From positions 1 through 32,719 of the forward strand of contig NSIB01000015.1 in NCBI GenBank assembly GCA_002737625.1: DNA of 32,719 bases. Direction: 5' to 3'. A program made the translations under genes and the position numbers. Origin of the DNA: Flavobacteriales bacterium. Its GTDB lineage: Bacteria > Bacteroidota > Bacteroidia > NS11-12g > UBA955. The notes under the pieces were generated by a model. It saw nothing but the letters and a program-made list of their open reading frames with translations, was not told the DNA's origin and did not search any database. Below, piece by piece: positions 20,552-28,727 of this stretch; the stretch's first letter is position 1, and every line of letters starts with the position of its first letter.

Positions 20552-21175
20552 TTATTCCGGGACAAATTTGAATCTCTCGGCAATCACTTCCATCTTGGGA
20601 TGTAATGTCTGAAACCCCGGCTCTACACCCGTCAATTGCTTATCGATAAAGGCCGCATTCACAGCAGCCTCCGACAATTTCTTTTCCACTGAAGCATATT
20701 CCTTTTTAAAAATATTGAGTTTTTCCACATCCTCACCATCGCCATAAACCCCTTTTTTCAATTGCTTTTCCAACCCCTTTATTTCGTAAAACAACTCCTC
20801 GGCAATCAACACCGTATGGGTATAGTTCTCAGAAATCTCTCTGTAAACTCGATAAACAGCCTCGTATCGAATCGCATCTGATTTCTCCACCTCCGTTAAC
20901 TTGCTTCCATCCTCGAATTTTAAATTTTTTAGGAACCATTTCATATAATTCTGTCGGTCCTTAATTACATCTAACTTGAACCTGAATTTGGAAGTCACCG
21001 CTTTGTGTTTTGACCACATCGAATCAGACATCGCATTCATTTGACCCAATTTGGTATCCGAATTTCCATCCTCCGAACTACATGCGATGATAAAAACCAT
21101 GCTCAAACCCAAGCAAATGCGAAATAATTTTAGACCTTTGCAGTAAAGGAAACCAAAAGGATGTCTCAAATTCAT
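20552..21175 (-). CDS. Hypothetical lipoprotein
   Basis: MNLRHPFGFLYCKGLKLFRICLGLSMVFIIACSSEDGN: signal peptide with lipobox IIAC. Confidence 0.7.
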   Translation of the reverse strand: MNLRHPFGFLYCKGLKLFRICLGLSMVFIIACSSEDGNSDTKLGQMNAMSDSMWSKHKAVTSKFRFKLDVIKDRQNYMKWFLKNLKFEDGSKLTEVEKSDAIRYEAVYRVYREISENYTHTVLIAEELFYEIKGLEKQLKKGVYGDGEDVEKLNIFKKEYASVEKKLSEAAVNAAFIDKQLTGVEPGFQTLHPKMEVIAERFKFVPE

Positions 21176-22408
21176 ACTACAAAGATAGCAAAGGCGAGAC
21201 AAATCAAATTCCTGCGGACCGTTTTTTGGTTGGGCCTAACCGCTTTTGGAGGGCCTCAAATGCACATTCCGCAGTTTAAACGAAGACTAGTAGACAAGCA
21301 CCGTTTCTTTACACTCGACACCTTAACCGAAGTCAATGCGTTTTGCAGCATTTTGCCTGGCCCTTCCACTACACAAACCATCACCATTTTAGGATGGAAA
21401 CAAGGAGGGCCGATGATGGCCTTTTTGTCTCTGCTCGCTTGGGCTTTGCCCGGCGCGAGCATCATGACAATCATCGCGCTATCGCCCACATTCCTTGGCG
21501 CAAACCACTTGTTATTCATGCAGCCAATGGTGGCAGCCTTTTTAGCATTTTCCGTTTTCACCATGGTAAAGTGGATCAAAAAATCCACACTCAATTACTC
21601 GATATTTTTGGGAATTGGAATTATAGGATTCCTGCTAAATAGCCCTATCGTATTTCCTTTAGGGGTTCTTACTGCAGGCCTAATAAGTGCCAAATTTAAC
21701 CGTTACGAATTACCAGAATTGCCCAAAAAAGAACCCAAGCCGATCGTTTGGAAAAACCTTACAGCCATCGGCATTATCTTCATCATTGTTGGAGCAATTG
21801 GATTTATGCTAGGTAGAAATGAAGAATTTCTGCAACTTTCGCATCCTATCGTCCTCTTTGAAAACACCTATCGCATCGGGGCTTTGAGTTTTGGCGGGGG
21901 AACCACCTTGGCAGCCATGAGTCACGAGCAATATGTTGTTTACCACCATCGACTTACACCTACAGAATTCAACAACGGTCTTGGATTGCTACAAGCCATG
22001 CCCGGCCCCAATTTTAACTTTATGGTATATGTGAATGCCATGGCGATGAAGTTTTATGGCTACAATGTATTCTATCAATTTTTAGGTTGCCTCATTGGAT
22101 TGATTGCGGTGTTCCTTCCCGGTACATTGCTGGTCTTTTTTGCCTATCCGATCTGGGATCGTTTACAAAGCAATCGAAAATTAAGATTTGCATTGGATGG
22201 GATTTTTGCCGCCGCCGTTGGATTCATTCTTACCGCCGCACTGGTCATCAATTCTTTTTTCTGGCAACATCTTAATCTAAAATATACCAACAGCCTGTTA
22301 GAAATTTTCGCATTTACCGCAACCCTGCTTTTGCTATCAGTAAAGAAAATCCCAACACCCTTTATCGTAATTCTAATGCTACTGGTGGGTTGGCTATTGC
22401 CAGTCTAA
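21161..22408 (+). CDS. Chromate transporter (ChrA) family protein, two homologous halves
   Basis: FWLGLTAFGGPQMHIPQFKRRLVD...ILPGPSTTQTI and second half TYRIGALSFGGGTTLAAMSHEQYV...LLQAMPGPNFNF. Confidence 0.9.
   Translation: MSQIHTTKIAKARQIKFLRTVFWLGLTAFGGPQMHIPQFKRRLVDKHRFFTLDTLTEVNAFCSILPGPSTTQTITILGWKQGGPMMAFLSLLAWALPGASIMTIIALSPTFLGANHLLFMQPMVAAFLAFSVFTMVKWIKKSTLNYSIFLGIGIIGFLLNSPIVFPLGVLTAGLISAKFNRYELPELPKKEPKPIVWKNLTAIGIIFIIVGAIGFMLGRNEEFLQLSHPIVLFENTYRIGALSFGGGTTLAAMSHEQYVVYHHRLTPTEFNNGLGLLQAMPGPNFNFMVYVNAMAMKFYGYNVFYQFLGCLIGLIAVFLPGTLLVFFAYPIWDRLQSNRKLRFALDGIFAAAVGFILTAALVINSFFWQHLNLKYTNSLLEIFAFTATLLLLSVKKIPTPFIVILMLLVGWLLPV
21180..21208 (-). promoter_or_regulatory. Promoter TTTG-N17-TATCTTTG for the 20552-21175 lipoprotein gene
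   Basis: Minus strand: TTTG at 21208-21205, 17 nt, TATCTTTG at 21187-21180, then 4 nt to ATG at 21175. Confidence 0.6.
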
Positions 22409-22428
22409 CACTACGGACATTTTTTAAT

Positions 22429-22436
22429 TATCTTTG
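22429..22436 (+). promoter_or_regulatory. -7 box TATCTTTG immediately upstream of the 22442 gene
   Basis: Exact TAnnTTTG, 5 nt before ATG at 22442. Confidence 0.5.
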
Positions 22437-22441
22437 AAATT

Positions 22442-23116
22442 ATGAGAAAAACTTTACTCGCTGCTGTTTTGTTGGTGTTGTTTGGAAATATTTCCAAATT
22501 ACAGGCACAACCGGGCAAAGAAAGCAATCCATATATTTTATTTACGGGCTTGGTCCTTACATCAGATAGCCTTCAGGCCATTCCCTATGTTACCATCAAA
22601 ACCCGAAAGCGCGGAATGATTGGATATACCGATGTTTATGGGTATTTCGAAGTCGTCGTAAAAAAAGGTGATACAATTTACTTTACGCAAGTTGAACAGA
22701 TCCCTTCCTACAGCATCGTGCCAGACACTCTTACGGCAAGTAAATACTCCGTTGTGAAATTAATGGTTCAAGACACAATCAGCATGGATGCTATATTTAT
22801 TCATGCGATGCCACTCAAATCATTATTCAACAATGAATTTGTTCATAGCGCCATTCCCGATGATGCCTATGAAAGAGCAAGGAAGAATCTAGAAAACGAA
22901 GCGATGAAAGACGAATATCGACTGAGGCCGGCCGATGCCAATGCAAGTCAGCTGTATTTAGCCCAATCGCGTGTGAATAGAATGTATTATTACGGGCAAA
23001 CCCCACCACAAAATTATTTAAGTCCATCGGCTTGGATACAATTTTTTGATGCCTGGAAACGCGGCGATTACAAAAAGAAGCCCCAACGCAAAAGCCTCTA
23101 CATTACTCCGTATTGA
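22442..23116 (+). CDS. Exported protein with carboxypeptidase-regulatory-like domain
   Basis: Signal peptide MRKTLLAAVLLVLFGNISKLQAQ; FTGLVLTSDSLQAIPYVTIKTRKRGMIGYTDVYGYFEVVVKKGDTIYF matches the carboxypeptidase-regulatory-like pattern. Confidence 0.7.
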   Translation: MRKTLLAAVLLVLFGNISKLQAQPGKESNPYILFTGLVLTSDSLQAIPYVTIKTRKRGMIGYTDVYGYFEVVVKKGDTIYFTQVEQIPSYSIVPDTLTASKYSVVKLMVQDTISMDAIFIHAMPLKSLFNNEFVHSAIPDDAYERARKNLENEAMKDEYRLRPADANASQLYLAQSRVNRMYYYGQTPPQNYLSPSAWIQFFDAWKRGDYKKKPQRKSLYITPY

Positions 23117-23126
23117 GGTAATTCAA

Positions 23127-24044
23127 TCAATGCTTTTGTCCGTCTTTCACAGCAAAGACGTGCATAACCGATGGAAACAATGCGTCCATGGTCTCCATAG
23201 CGCCCTTGGTGGACCCCGGCATCGTAATTACCAAAGTTTCATTCACCATTCCAGCCACACCGCGCGACAGCATCGCAAAAGGCATTCTTTCCTGGCCATA
23301 CCTTCTCGCTGTCTCCATAATCCCATCAATTTCACGTGTTAACAAAGGCCGAATGGCTTCCGGCGTTACATCGCGATGCGATAACCCAGTCCCACCCACA
23401 AACAACATCAAATCCACTTCCGATCCATACGCATGAATGGCTTGCTGAATGGCCTCTAATTGATCCGGGAGCGTTACAATTGGCATTACTTGCATTCCCA
23501 TCGATACCAAACGAGCATGGACTTGAACACCCGCTTTGTCTTCGGCCAATCCTTGAGAAACCGAATCGCTGCAAACAACAACCATCACTTTTCTCTCGTG
23601 AATAATTTTCTCCAACGACATTTTCATCGCATCTGATTTCCCACCCTTCTTAGAAATCAAACGAATGTTAGAAATTTCAATTCCTTTATCGATGGGTTTT
23701 AGCATATCATAAAGCGTTAGCGCCACCACTGATGCCCCATGCATTGCCTCAACCTCAACCCCCGTTTTATATACCGTATGAACCTCCACAGAGATTCGGA
23801 TTTCTAATTCAGTCAATTCATAACTCACCTGAGTAAATTCCACCGGCAAGGGATGACAATCGGGAATCACATCACTGGTTTTTTTCACCGCAAACAACCC
23901 CGCCACACGTGCAAATTCCAACACATCGCCCTTGGGAACCGTTCGCTGAATCACCGCTTTCATGGTGGACTCCTTTGACACTTTCAACACGGCTTGGGCC
24001 ACCGCCTTCCGCAAACTATTGGATTTATGAGTTATTTGAATCAT
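23127..24044 (-). CDS. moaCB: Bifunctional MoaC-MoaB/MogA fusion, molybdenum cofactor biosynthesis
   Basis: MoaC part: KGDVLEFARVAGLFAVKKTSDVIPDCHPLP...HTVYKTGVEVEAMHGASVVALTLYDMLK. MoaB/Mog part: VVVCSDSVSQGLAEDKAG...FVGGTGLSHRDVTPEAI...VITMPGSTKGAMET. Confidence 0.93.
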   Translation of the reverse strand: MIQITHKSNSLRKAVAQAVLKVSKESTMKAVIQRTVPKGDVLEFARVAGLFAVKKTSDVIPDCHPLPVEFTQVSYELTELEIRISVEVHTVYKTGVEVEAMHGASVVALTLYDMLKPIDKGIEISNIRLISKKGGKSDAMKMSLEKIIHERKVMVVVCSDSVSQGLAEDKAGVQVHARLVSMGMQVMPIVTLPDQLEAIQQAIHAYGSEVDLMLFVGGTGLSHRDVTPEAIRPLLTREIDGIMETARRYGQERMPFAMLSRGVAGMVNETLVITMPGSTKGAMETMDALFPSVMHVFAVKDGQKH

Positions 24045-24487
24045 CCTCTATTTTCTTTCCATTGATACTGATCACCGGCAAAAATTTCCTTGCCCCAAAT
24101 CGGCAATTCCTTTTTGATGCGCTCCACCACTTCCTCGCAAGCGTCGATTGCCTCTTTTCGATGCACAGCCGAAGCAAACACAAACAAACAAATCTCCCCC
24201 GCCTTCACCACACCCAAACTATGAGTTATGTGCAAACAAGTTAATGGGTATTTTGCAAAAATCGCCTCGCGAATTTCATGCATTGTAGAAAGTGCCATTT
24301 CCTGATGCGCGGTATATTCAATGGCTGATACTTTAGCCGCTTCCACCGAATCCGCCCTCACCTGTCCCATAAAAATACTATGGGCACCAATGTTTGTCTT
24401 CTTCTGATGATGTGCGATATCCTCCCCAATTTTTACTGGCGATATGGGTCCTTCAACAAAGATATTTTTGGGTTTTTTATCAGACAT
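24041..24487 (-). CDS. moaE: Molybdopterin synthase catalytic subunit MoaE
   Basis: GAHSIFMGQVRADS, IEYTAHQEMA, HITHSLGVVKAGEICLFVFASAVHRKEAIDACEEVVERIKKELPIWGKE. Confidence 0.93.
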   Translation of the reverse strand: MSDKKPKNIFVEGPISPVKIGEDIAHHQKKTNIGAHSIFMGQVRADSVEAAKVSAIEYTAHQEMALSTMHEIREAIFAKYPLTCLHITHSLGVVKAGEICLFVFASAVHRKEAIDACEEVVERIKKELPIWGKEIFAGDQYQWKENRG

Positions 24488-24504
24488 TTCTTAGGGTAAA
24501 GTTA

Positions 24505-25308
24505 CTACTTTCGATCAGAATTATTGACCAACTGAAATTTCACAATGCTGTGATCGATCGCATTGTACGTGAGCATTTGATTTGCCAAAAGTCCGTGTAA
24601 ACCCAAAATCCATTTCAAAACTTCCATCGCTTGGAACGACCCAATTATGCCTGCCAATGCACCCAAAACCCCAGCTTCGGCACAATTTTGAATTTCCCCC
24701 TCACCCGGTGGCTTGGAAAAAACATCTCTATAATTCAAAGAACGAAGCGCAGAGTGCTGCGAGAATTCTGGCGTTGTAATGTTGTGATTCTCAACCTCCG
24801 GAGTTGTCGTAACCGCATTAAACACCGCAACCTGACCTTCAAACTTTGCAATGGACCCATACACCCAAGGTTTGTTTGCCGAAGCACAAGCATCGTTGAT
24901 CAGATAACGAGCTGCAAAATTATCGGTACAATCCACTACGATATCCGCCAAAGCCAAGTAAGCAGTTGCGTTTTCCGCAGATAACATTTCCGTATAAACC
25001 TCCACAATTATTTGCGGATTTTGTTTTTGAATCCACTCCTTAGCCACCTCAACCTTAAACCGGCCAATATCGTTTTGAGTATACAGTATTTGTCGTTGCA
25101 AGTTACTCAAAGACACCCGATCTGCATCCACCAACAAGAAATTCCCCACCCCTGCAGCCGCTAGGTATTGAACCACCGGACAACCCAATCCGCCGAGGCC
25201 AACGATCGTTACACGGGCAGCGCGCAAAGCGCGCTGCCCGCCCATCCCAACCGCACGCAACGACAACTGACGTTGGTATCTATCCAAAAAATCGGGTTCC
25301 ATGTCCAT
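24505..25308 (-). CDS. moeB: MoeB/ThiF-family adenylyltransferase
   Basis: RYQRQLSLRAVGMGGQRALRAARVTIVGLGGLGCPVVQYLAAAGVG, VDADRVSLSNLQRQILYTQNDIG, DCTDNFAARYLINDAC. Confidence 0.9.
   Translation of the reverse strand: MDMEPDFLDRYQRQLSLRAVGMGGQRALRAARVTIVGLGGLGCPVVQYLAAAGVGNFLLVDADRVSLSNLQRQILYTQNDIGRFKVEVAKEWIQKQNPQIIVEVYTEMLSAENATAYLALADIVVDCTDNFAARYLINDACASANKPWVYGSIAKFEGQVAVFNAVTTTPEVENHNITTPEFSQHSALRSLNYRDVFSKPPGEGEIQNCAEAGVLGALAGIIGSFQAMEVLKWILGLHGLLANQMLTYNAIDHSIVKFQLVNNSDRK
25214..25240. repeat. Perfect 12-bp-stem GC-rich palindrome inside moeB: CGGGCAGCGCGC-AAA-GCGCGCTGCCCG
   Basis: Arms 25214-25225 and 25229-25240 are exact reverse complements with a 3-nt loop. Confidence 0.9.
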
Positions 25309-25324
25309 CCTTCTAATCTCTACG

Positions 25325-25570
25325 TCAACCCCCAGAAAACGGTGGCATCAAAGCAACATTGTCGCCCGATCCAACCTCAAATTCCCCTTCAACAAATCGC
25401 TCGTTCACCGCAATCCGAAACGTTTTCCCCTCCAATGCAGGATATCGTGCCAACAGTAACTCCTTCAACTCGGTCACCGAAACAGCCTGCTGCGGAATCG
25501 CAAATCCCAACGCATCGCTCCCCGTGATATCCTTTAGTCCGCCATAACTCATCAATCGAATCTCCATCAT
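25325..25570 (-). CDS. moaD: Molybdopterin synthase sulfur-carrier subunit MoaD
   Basis: 81-aa ubiquitin-like protein ending VALMPPFSGG (C-terminal GG); within the moa operon. Confidence 0.9.
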   Translation of the reverse strand: MMEIRLMSYGGLKDITGSDALGFAIPQQAVSVTELKELLLARYPALEGKTFRIAVNERFVEGEFEVGSGDNVALMPPFSGG

Positions 25571-26433
25571 CGCAAAAGTAATTTGATTGCTGCGATCAAC
25601 AGCACCACAGACAAAATCCCTTTCATTCCGCGATGGCTAAATTTCTTGGAACCGTACCAAGAACCCGCTACACCGCCCAAAATAACCGGGGCAATCAATG
25701 CCCCCACTATCATCGAAACCGACACCCAATAAATTCCCAAAATAGATCCCCCAGTAATTGCATCCTGAGCAACACTCGCCGACTTTTGCGCCGCAGATTC
25801 CCAAAGCGGATGTTGCTGAATAAAGCCGACAAAACCCGACATCGAATTGACAAAAATGAAAGCCGCACCCATCGCCGCCGTCTGTTTTTGTTGCGTCCAT
25901 CCCAAAAGCAAAAGCACCGGTGAAAGTAATATGCCACCGCCAATGCCTAAAAGGCCCGACACATATCCGATGCCACCGCCAATAATGGCGGCCGCCAATA
26001 AATACTCCCTCGAAAATCCCGATGCATCATCACTTAAAACGCGCAACGCATCATCATTTTTCAACGAGATCCGTCCGCGCAAATTGACATTCAAAAGCAC
26101 AACCGAGATCACCAAAAATACGCCCAACCCCAGTTGATATACATCGTCTTTTAATGGCGTAAACCCACCCAAATAAGCCATCGGAATGGACAGGGCCGCA
26201 ATGGGTAAAAAGAGCCGCCACAAAAAATGGCCCTGCCTGTAAAATTGAATAAAGGCAATGCCACTCACCACCAAATTTAAAATCAGCGCAACGGGCTTCA
26301 TGTGTTCTGGCGCCAAATGCCAAATCGACATCAAGGCGAGGTAACCGCTAGCGCCACCATGACCCACTGCGGAATAGAGAAAAGCAATTATAAAAAATAA
26401 CACAATCCATAATCCCGGTAGCCCCATCAACAT
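25567..26433 (-). CDS. TauE/SafE-family permease
   Basis: FLYSAVGHGGASGYLALMSIW and IGGGIGYVSGLLGIGGGILLSPVLLLLG are TauE/SafE half-repeat motifs; multiple TM segments. Confidence 0.88.
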   Translation of the reverse strand: MLMGLPGLWIVLFFIIAFLYSAVGHGGASGYLALMSIWHLAPEHMKPVALILNLVVSGIAFIQFYRQGHFLWRLFLPIAALSIPMAYLGGFTPLKDDVYQLGLGVFLVISVVLLNVNLRGRISLKNDDALRVLSDDASGFSREYLLAAAIIGGGIGYVSGLLGIGGGILLSPVLLLLGWTQQKQTAAMGAAFIFVNSMSGFVGFIQQHPLWESAAQKSASVAQDAITGGSILGIYWVSVSMIVGALIAPVILGGVAGSWYGSKKFSHRGMKGILSVVLLIAAIKLLLR

Positions 26434-26460
26434 GCCTCGAAATTAATAGAGTTCCTATGT

Positions 26461-27702
26461 CTAGCCAAATAAATGGACAACTACTGATGCTCCGGCAGCA
26501 ATTTCGCTACTCTCTTCAGGGATTTCGATGAGGCAATTGGCCAAAGAAAACGAGCTCAAACGATACGATTCTTGGGCGCCTAGCAATCGAACAATCCCAT
26601 CGGAATATATCCCTTTCAAGAAATGTGTGAGGCCGGGATTTTTCTTATATCCATCTAGGAACGATGCGTGTTTCACCGGAAGCGAAAGTGGGCAACCACT
26701 GTACACCTCAATGGCTGTGAGCACATATTGATAGAAGCAGGTTAACACCGATGCTGGGTTTCCCGGCAAACCAAAAACGACCGTCTGCTTCGCTGTAACC
26801 AAATCCGTTTTTGCATCAAGGACACAATCCCTCACCCCAAAAAACAGAGGTTTTCCCGGCTTCTGTTTGATTTTATGAAAAATGGGCTGGGTACCCGCGG
26901 CCTCGGCCGCGGGTACCACAAAGTCGTAGTCGCCAACACTCACCCCACCCGTCAATACAATCATATCACTATCCAACATCGCCAAACGAATTGATTCCGT
27001 TAAACCCGGCAAATCGTCCTTCGCATACACAATTTTGGGTTGTGAAAATCGCAAGTGCAAAAATGCCGCTTGAATTAATTGCGAATTGGATTCATAGACC
27101 TGACCAAAACCCAAAGGCAAACCCGGTTGCTGCAGTTCGTCACCCGTAACTATTAATGTTACCCTTGGCTCCCTAACCACCGCAACTTTCTCCAAGCCCA
27201 AGCTTGCCAAAAAGCCAACACCGGCGGCAGTGAGGACTGTCCCTTTTTTCATCGCCAACGCCCCCTTGGAAATTTCACTTCCCTGCAATCTCACATTCCT
27301 ACCACAAATTAAATCGGGATCTAACACCCCCAAGACGCCATCACGAACTGAAGCCTTTTCCTGCATCAAAACCGTATCAAACCCCTCTGGAACAGGGGCG
27401 CCTGTAAAAATACGTACCGCTTGGTATGGCGCGGGTCTCGGCCCTGCCTCGGCCGCGCCAGCGGCCACCTCCCCCACAATTTCCATCTTCCTATTCTCCT
27501 GATACCCCAGCCACGAAAAAGCATACCCATCCATCGCCGATTGCGCAAACCCCGGCATGTCAATCGGTGAAAAAATATCCTCCGCCAAACACCTTCCCAA
27601 TCCTTCCATCAGTTTCACCTCCACCGCATCCAAACGCAAAACGCTATCCGCAATCAACCCCTTGGCCTCCGCCACCGAAATCATCTTTTTCATAAAATTC
27701 AA
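26461..27702 (-). CDS. moeA: Molybdopterin molybdenumtransferase MoeA
   Basis: DMPGFAQSAMDGYAF, AVRIFTGAPVPEGFDTVLMQE, IVTGDEL, MIVLTGGVSVGDYDFV, KQKPGKPLFFG, VFGLPGNPASVLTCF. True start may be the Met at 27693. Confidence 0.94.
   Translation of the reverse strand: MNFMKKMISVAEAKGLIADSVLRLDAVEVKLMEGLGRCLAEDIFSPIDMPGFAQSAMDGYAFSWLGYQENRKMEIVGEVAAGAAEAGPRPAPYQAVRIFTGAPVPEGFDTVLMQEKASVRDGVLGVLDPDLICGRNVRLQGSEISKGALAMKKGTVLTAAGVGFLASLGLEKVAVVREPRVTLIVTGDELQQPGLPLGFGQVYESNSQLIQAAFLHLRFSQPKIVYAKDDLPGLTESIRLAMLDSDMIVLTGGVSVGDYDFVVPAAEAAGTQPIFHKIKQKPGKPLFFGVRDCVLDAKTDLVTAKQTVVFGLPGNPASVLTCFYQYVLTAIEVYSGCPLSLPVKHASFLDGYKKNPGLTHFLKGIYSDGIVRLLGAQESYRLSSFSLANCLIEIPEESSEIAAGASVVVHLFG
26890..26917. repeat. 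Perfect 13-bp-stem GC-rich palindrome inside moeA: GGTACCCGCGGCC-TC-GGCCGCGGGTACC
   Basis: Arms 26890-26902 and 26905-26917 are exact reverse complements with a 2-nt centre. Confidence 0.9.
27427..27460. repeat. Second GC-rich inverted-repeat island inside moeA: TGGCGCGG-N18-CCGCGCCA, sharing the 12-mer GCCTCGGCCGCG with the 26890 palindrome
   Basis: Arms 27427-27434 and 27453-27460; GCCTCGGCCGCG at 27446-27457 and at 26900-26911. Confidence 0.7.
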
Positions 27703-27715
27703 CGCAAGTTAATCC

Positions 27716-28702
27716 TTATCCGCCAATCGTAATCATACTCCGATTCACAATATCATCTGCCACCACCGACAGTAAATCCGTTCCAAACTGACCGCCCAAA
27801 GCCGCCGCCTTGGCCAATACATTCGCCTCAATCAATGGAACAATCGACTCGCCCCTGCGCAACGCACCCAACAAATCCGTCTCGCCCCGACTAAACAAAC
27901 AGTTCTTCATCTTCCCGTCCGCCGTTAACCGCAACCGATTGCAATCGCCACAAAACGGTGCACTCATAGTGCTGATCACCGCAAACGTCCCCATTCCGCC
28001 TTTCAACCGATACTGCTTCACCGTCTCATGGGGCACCCGCGCTATCTCTTCAATTTCATCACCGCACTCCGCCTTCACAACAGACAAAATTTGCTGCCAT
28101 GTTACCACGCGAGAATTGTCCCAATGATTCCCTTCAAACGGCATAAACTCAATAAATCGCACATGAACCCCGCCCGACACAGACCATCGAACAAAATCCG
28201 AAATCTCGTGATCATTCACCCCCCGCATCACCACCGCATTCACCTTTACCTCAAAACCCTCGGCCAATAACAAATCGATATTCGACCGAACCCGATCAAA
28301 TAAATCGCGCTTGGTCAACAAAATAAACGTATCCGCATTCAGGGTATCCAAACTCACATTCACCTGCTTCATTCCGGCCGACTTCATCGCATCAATAAAC
28401 AAATGAACCCGCGTGGCATTCGTGGTCATCGTTAACTTCACCCCCAACCCACTCAACCGCTCAATAATCTCCCCCGCGTCCTTTCTTACCAAGGGCTCAC
28501 CGCCGGTTAAACGGATTTTATTCACTCCACCCGCCACAAAAACCTTGGCGATTTCCACAATTTCATCCACCTGCATCAACCGATTGGCCGGCGTAAAATC
28601 GTATTCCTCCTCAGGCATACAATACGAACATCGCAAATTGCAATTGTCTGTGAGTGAAATTCGCAAATAATTGTGAATCCGCTGGTGAGTATCAACAAAC
28701 AT
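27716..28702 (-). CDS. moaA: GTP 3',8-cyclase MoaA (radical SAM)
   Basis: LRISLTDNCNLRCSYCMPEE (CxxxCxxC), RLTGGEPLVRKD, second cluster FCGDCNRLRLTADGKMKNCLFS, terminal GG. ATG at 28702 preferred over the upstream TTG at 28726. Confidence 0.95.
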   Translation of the reverse strand: MFVDTHQRIHNYLRISLTDNCNLRCSYCMPEEEYDFTPANRLMQVDEIVEIAKVFVAGGVNKIRLTGGEPLVRKDAGEIIERLSGLGVKLTMTTNATRVHLFIDAMKSAGMKQVNVSLDTLNADTFILLTKRDLFDRVRSNIDLLLAEGFEVKVNAVVMRGVNDHEISDFVRWSVSGGVHVRFIEFMPFEGNHWDNSRVVTWQQILSVVKAECGDEIEEIARVPHETVKQYRLKGGMGTFAVISTMSAPFCGDCNRLRLTADGKMKNCLFSRGETDLLGALRRGESIVPLIEANVLAKAAALGGQFGTDLLSVVADDIVNRSMITIGG

Positions 28703-28727
28703 GGCCTTCACATTTCCCCGTTCCAAA

